Assembly (NCBI GenBank): GCA_029237775.1
Contig: JAQZBR010000002.1
Span: 620,001-684,000, forward strand
DNA from: Bacteroidota bacterium
Lineage (GTDB): Bacteria; Bacteroidota; Bacteroidia; 2-12-FULL-35-15
Direction: 5' to 3'
Length of the DNA stretch: 64,000 nt
Part shown: positions 60,857 to 64,000 of the stretch, piece after piece
Layout: each line of letters opens with the position of its first letter
Numbering within the stretch: position 1 is the stretch's first letter
Translations under genes and position numbers: made by a program
Notes under the pieces: model-generated
The model's input: only the letters and a program-made list of their open reading frames with translations
The model's database searches: none
What the model was told of the DNA's origin: nothing

Positions 60857-62917
60857 TCAACTGATCTTCACTCCTATAACGAGAATATCATCTACCTGCT
60901 CAAGGTTACCTCTCCACTTTTCAATAGTTTCTTCCAGTAATCTTTTTTGTTCAAGCATACTTTTATTCTGACTAGATAAAAGCAGATCCTGCAAAGGCTT
61001 ATACTTGAATTTTTTCCCTTTTGCTCCCCCAAACTGATCGGCATAACCGTCTGTGAAAATATAAATGGAATCGCCAGGGTAAAGCTCCATTTGATGATTG
61101 CTGAACTCACGAAGCTTTTCTCCAATGAAAATACCAACGGGAAACTTATCGCCTTTTATTTCTTCGATTTTTTCGTGACCCGACCTTATAATCCATAAAG
61201 AATTGAAAGCTCCGGCATATTCCAGAATAGTGGAACCGTCATCATTTTTATAAAGGGAACATAAAGCTACGTCCATACCGTCTTTAACTACCGACTCCTC
61301 TTCTTTCTGGCGAAGTGTTTCACTTAATCCGCTGTTAAGTTCATTCAGTATATCTGAGGGCTTTGTCTTATGATGCTCTTTAACGGCCTGCTTTAACAGG
61401 TTATGCCCCACAATACTCATAAAAGCTCCCGGTACACCATGCCCTGTGCAATCCACTGCAGCAAAAAGGATCTTTTCTATTGAACCCTCCCTCACCGATT
61501 CAACCCAATAAAAATCTCCGCTGACAATATCCTTTGGTTTATAAAGCACAAATCCGTTACTTCCAAAGTGCTTGTTAAACGCAGCTGTCGGAAGGATTGC
61601 ATTTTGTAACCTCTCCGCATATTTAATACTGTCTTTAATATCTTTATGCTGGTCCTCGATGATGTTATATGCAGTTTCTATTTTCTGATTCTTTTCTTCA
61701 AGAAGACGGTTAGCTGTACGCTTCTGTATATTCGCGCGAATCGCCAGTAACGCCAGTAGCAATACAAATACACCCCCAATAGCAACTGACCAGCTGATCA
61801 AACGTTGTCTTGTCAGCTCACTTTCCTTGATCTTTTTATCCTTTGTAAGGAGGTCTATCTCCTTTGCCTTTTTCTCTGTATCAAAGCGGGCCTGCATTTC
61901 AGCGATCTGCTTCGAACTTTCAATATTATATACGGAATCATTTAACTCTTGAAATTCTTCGTACATACTCAACGCAGATTTGTAGTCCCCAAGCTTTTTA
62001 TAAGCAGCCGACATTCCTTTTAATGAGCTAAGGATCCTGTCCCCCGCCTTGATTTGTCTGGAATATTCGTTGCCACGCTTATAATACTCCAAAGCTTTTT
62101 CCGGCTGACCGGAAGATGCGTAGAAATCACCGAGATTATTGAGTGCAAGCGACATCCCATAAACATTTCCAATCTCCTCATAGATCTCATAAGCCTTGGT
62201 TATATTCACCATCGCTTTCGGAAAATCCTTCATCTTATGGTAACTGTCGGCAATATTATTATAACACGTTGCCACAGCCTCTTTATAATCAAGTTCATCA
62301 AAAAGCTTTAAAGCCCTTGAAGTATAATCGAGAGAAGACTTATAATTCCCTTTATCGCTATAAACTGTTCCCATAGCAATGAGACAGGAAGCTATTCCGC
62401 GTTTGTTATTCAGCTCGCGCGAGATGGAAAGGGCCTGCTCAAAAAACGGAAGAGCCTGATCCGGCTGCTTCATATCAAGGAAAACATTTCCAATGGAACC
62501 TGAAGCACTGAGTATTCCTTTTTTATTTCCGATCTCCTCTTGAATATGCAAAGCTTTGATATAATAAAACAAAGCCATTTTGTAGTCAGCAAGATTATAA
62601 TGTCCGTTGCCGATATTGTTTAGCGAGGTGGCGGATGCCTTTTTATTTTGGCTTGCTTCAGCAAGTCGAAGAGCTTCTTCTGCAAGCTGCATTGATCTTG
62701 CAGGATTCACATCTACAATTTGTGCAGCAAGCTCGTTCAGCACCTGAATTCTGCTGCTGTCTGTTTTTACTGTAGGCAACAGTTTTTCGAGAGAATCGAT
62801 TTCGTGCTGGTCCTGAGCGTTTAAGGAAAAGGAAAGGCACAGAATAAAGACAACCAACAGCCGGATAATTAAATTATCTTTTTGAAATTTCAAACTGAAA
62901 TTCAAGCGTTGATGCAT
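60857..62917 (-). CDS. TPR sensor with C-terminal SpoIIE/PP2C-type phosphatase
   Basis: 686 residues. Signal anchor (about 17-35), seven or so TPRs in the periplasm (about 55-335), a membrane helix (about 374-394), a coiled coil (398-435), then a SpoIIE-type PP2C domain with metal-binding Asp468 (SGDFYW) and Asp489 (VDCTGHGVPGAFMS). Such phosphatases dephosphorylate STAS anti-sigma antagonists in partner-switching systems. The only STAS protein in the window is the one before GT2 (41211), so a link is possible but unproven. Confidence 0.9.
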   Translation of the reverse strand: MHQRLNFSLKFQKDNLIIRLLVVFILCLSFSLNAQDQHEIDSLEKLLPTVKTDSSRIQVLNELAAQIVDVNPARSMQLAEEALRLAEASQNKKASATSLNNIGNGHYNLADYKMALFYYIKALHIQEEIGNKKGILSASGSIGNVFLDMKQPDQALPFFEQALSISRELNNKRGIASCLIAMGTVYSDKGNYKSSLDYTSRALKLFDELDYKEAVATCYNNIADSYHKMKDFPKAMVNITKAYEIYEEIGNVYGMSLALNNLGDFYASSGQPEKALEYYKRGNEYSRQIKAGDRILSSLKGMSAAYKKLGDYKSALSMYEEFQELNDSVYNIESSKQIAEMQARFDTEKKAKEIDLLTKDKKIKESELTRQRLISWSVAIGGVFVLLLALLAIRANIQKRTANRLLEEKNQKIETAYNIIEDQHKDIKDSIKYAERLQNAILPTAAFNKHFGSNGFVLYKPKDIVSGDFYWVESVREGSIEKILFAAVDCTGHGVPGAFMSIVGHNLLKQAVKEHHKTKPSDILNELNSGLSETLRQKEEESVVKDGMDVALCSLYKNDDGSTILEYAGAFNSLWIIRSGHEKIEEIKGDKFPVGIFIGEKLREFSNHQMELYPGDSIYIFTDGYADQFGGAKGKKFKYKPLQDLLLSSQNKSMLEQKRLLEETIEKWRGNLEQVDDILVIGVKIS

Positions 62918-62943
62918 TTACGGGATTGGAGCTTAGTTCTTTT

Positions 62944-62951
62944 CAAATATA
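62944..62951 (-). promoter_or_regulatory. -7 box of the TPR/SpoIIE gene
   Basis: TATATTTG on the minus strand, 34 nt before the start, matches TAnnTTTG. No half-site at the usual distance. Confidence 0.4.
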
Positions 62952-63000
62952 GTTATTAATTACAACTGCCGGGCATGATCGGAGTGCTTAAAGCATCCGG

Positions 63001-63035
63001 ACCCCACCAGCCCTGTCCCCTCCTGAAAGGAGCGG
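63001..63035. repeat. second, degenerate copy of the GC-rich repeat
   Basis: Reads CCCCACCAGCCCTGTCCCC then TCCTGAAAGGAG; the reverse complement matches the 4431-4460 part of the element at 4429 (CTCCTTTCAGGAGGGG, then CAGGG.TGGT). Confidence 0.45.
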
Positions 63036-63110
63036 AATTGTCTTCAAGAAAAATTAAATCGTATTCTGTCAAAGCCACAAAAGAATCAGATCATAATTTA
63101 TAATAAAAAG

Positions 63111-63158
63111 CGAGGTGTTCTCAATGCCCCCGTGACTCAGTGGTAAGAACATGCCTCG
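63111..63158 (+). other. long imperfect hairpin, possible structured RNA or tRNA remnant
   Basis: CGAGGTGTTCT (63111-63121) pairs with AGAACATGCCTCG (63146-63158) apart from a 2-nt bulge. The loop contains GTGACTCAGTGGTAAGA, which looks like a tRNA D arm, but there is no matching T arm. Nothing else is evident in the 300-bp gap. Confidence 0.3.
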
Positions 63159-63191
63159 ATCAATGGTAAACCACCCTTGTCAGCTACTTTC

Positions 63192-63199
63192 TAATTTTG
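63192..63199 (+). promoter_or_regulatory. -7 box of the DUF3820 gene
   Basis: TAATTTTG lies 26 nt before the start at 63218. No repeat half-site upstream. Confidence 0.4.
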
Positions 63200-63217
63200 T
63201 ACTTTTGCTTATCAGAA

Positions 63218-63430
63218 ATGGATCCCAAACTTCTCTTATCACTTGTTGAAATGAAAATGCCTTTTGGCAGATTTGAAGGCCGTTTGCTTTGTGACCTTCC
63301 TGTCTCCTATCTGGAATGGTTCAACCGAAACGGATTTCCTGAAGGGAAACTTGGAATTCTTCTACAAACAATGCTTGAAATAAAAATGAACGGACTGGAA
63401 TATCTGCTCCTTCCTTTAAAAAAGAAATAA
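63218..63430 (+). CDS. DUF3820 family protein
   Basis: 70 residues from the ATG at 63218; an in-frame TTG upstream overlaps the promoter. The conserved block MPFGRFEGRLLCDLPVSYLE and WFNRNGFPEGKLG is typical of DUF3820, small proteins of unknown biochemical role, sometimes called quorum-related virulence factors. Alone here; the next gene starts 30 bp downstream. Confidence 0.85.
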   Translation: MDPKLLLSLVEMKMPFGRFEGRLLCDLPVSYLEWFNRNGFPEGKLGILLQTMLEIKMNGLEYLLLPLKKK

Positions 63431-63433
63431 TTT

Positions 63434-63441
63434 TATCTTTG
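63434..63441 (+). promoter_or_regulatory. -7 box of the last gene
   Basis: TATCTTTG lies 26 nt before the ATG at 63460. Confidence 0.4.
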
Positions 63442-63459
63442 ATCATACACAACTTATAA

Positions 63460-64000
63460 ATGCGCAGAATACTTTTAGCCGGCTTACTCATCTTTTCTTT
63501 TGTATCATTTTCATTTTCCCAGGAAAGCGATGAAGACGATGATACCGGTACACCGTTAAAAACAAAAGGGCTCAACCTCGGATTGTATCTCGGAAGTTAT
63601 TTTGCAAACAACCATACAGCGACTCTGTACGATGGTTATGGCTTTGATATCAATGGGAAGAGAAACACCTTCGAGAACAGCTTCATGTACAACAAGATCG
63701 TGATGGAATATGGTGGCGGCTACGGTCAGCAGGACCAAATTGCAATTGCGCTAGGTGTTCAGCATGGTGAATGGGTGTTCAACGAAAGTGATATGCCGAT
63801 AAACATGAAATATGCACCGGCATTTTTACTCGGGCTGCAAGGTCGTTACTCAGTTGATGCAAAGAATGCCATATTATTGAATGTGAATGCGAGCAAACTG
63901 AACATTACAGGAAACTTTACGATCACAACCCTTCCTCCTACCAATTCCACACAACTGAATGACGCGATCAAAACCTGTGCAATTAAAGGAACTGAGCAGC
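63460..64000 (+). CDS. outer-membrane-like protein (N-terminal part, runs off the window)
   Basis: The frame is open from the ATG at 63460 to the edge (180 codons). Signal peptide MRRILLAGLLIFSFVSFSFS, an acidic linker (ESDEDDDTG), then alternating strands (LNLGLYLGSYFANNHTATLY, AIALGVQHGEWVF) of a probable beta-barrel, as in small uncharacterised outer-membrane proteins of Bacteroidota. Confidence 0.7.
   Translation, partial: MRRILLAGLLIFSFVSFSFSQESDEDDDTGTPLKTKGLNLGLYLGSYFANNHTATLYDGYGFDINGKRNTFENSFMYNKIVMEYGGGYGQQDQIAIALGVQHGEWVFNESDMPINMKYAPAFLLGLQGRYSVDAKNAILLNVNASKLNITGNFTITTLPPTNSTQLNDAIKTCAIKGTEQ

Overview
The window is a stretch of a Bacteroidota chromosome. The evidence is several proteins ending in type IX secretion (T9SS) sorting domains, lipoproteins with a charged residue after the lipobox cysteine, promoters of the TAnnTTTG type, a CarB lacking the C-terminal MGS domain, a TraR/DksA protein with a degenerate zinc finger, and few Shine-Dalgarno sequences. 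I cannot resolve the order or genus.

Layout. 0-10.4 kb holds envelope and proteolysis genes: a truncated alpha-2-macroglobulin, an S41 processing protease, an ABC ATPase with a permease fused to an M1 peptidase, and two small envelope genes. 10.6-23 kb is mostly housekeeping: an M1 peptidase, DUF6702, accA, ispE, carB, rpmH and pgi, with a T9SS protein. 23-41.7 kb is a polysaccharide locus. It has two secreted jelly-roll-like paralogues, GH15, GH57, GH26 and a clan GH-A hydrolase, a GT4/GT5-like synthase, a GlcNAc-kinase-like protein, and a processive GT2 synthase behind a STAS protein. It also has an operon of two membrane-anchored receiver proteins, a periplasmic TPR protein, an outer-membrane barrel and the GH26 enzyme. 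41.8-45 kb encodes two T9SS propeller-like proteins. 45.2-51.3 kb has an operon of LytTR regulator, receiver, OmpA-like protein and phosphohexomutase, plus yceI and a 47-residue protein. 51.6-52.5 kb carries tRNA-Arg, tRNA-Pro and tRNA-Ser. 52.6-64 kb has an oligopeptide-type ABC importer (no ATPase here), an orphan kinase DHp domain, mpl, a UspA protein, an 86-residue protein, a TPR/SpoIIE phosphatase and a partial outer-membrane protein.

The most interesting result is a shared promoter architecture. Ten promoters have a 7-bp half-site (TYAMCGA on the coding strand, variants allowed) whose end lies exactly 30 or 31 nt before a TAnnTTTG -7 box, and a second half-site in the same orientation exactly 21 bp further upstream. 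They precede pgi, both jelly-roll-like genes, the receiver/TPR/barrel/GH26 operon, dksA, the GT4 operon, the STAS-GT2 operon, yceI and two unknown small proteins. The repeat geometry resembles LytTR-type direct repeats, and a LytTR regulator is encoded in the window, but the link is inference. Together the data suggest a co-regulated exopolysaccharide and alpha-glucan system with unusual tail-anchored receiver proteins.
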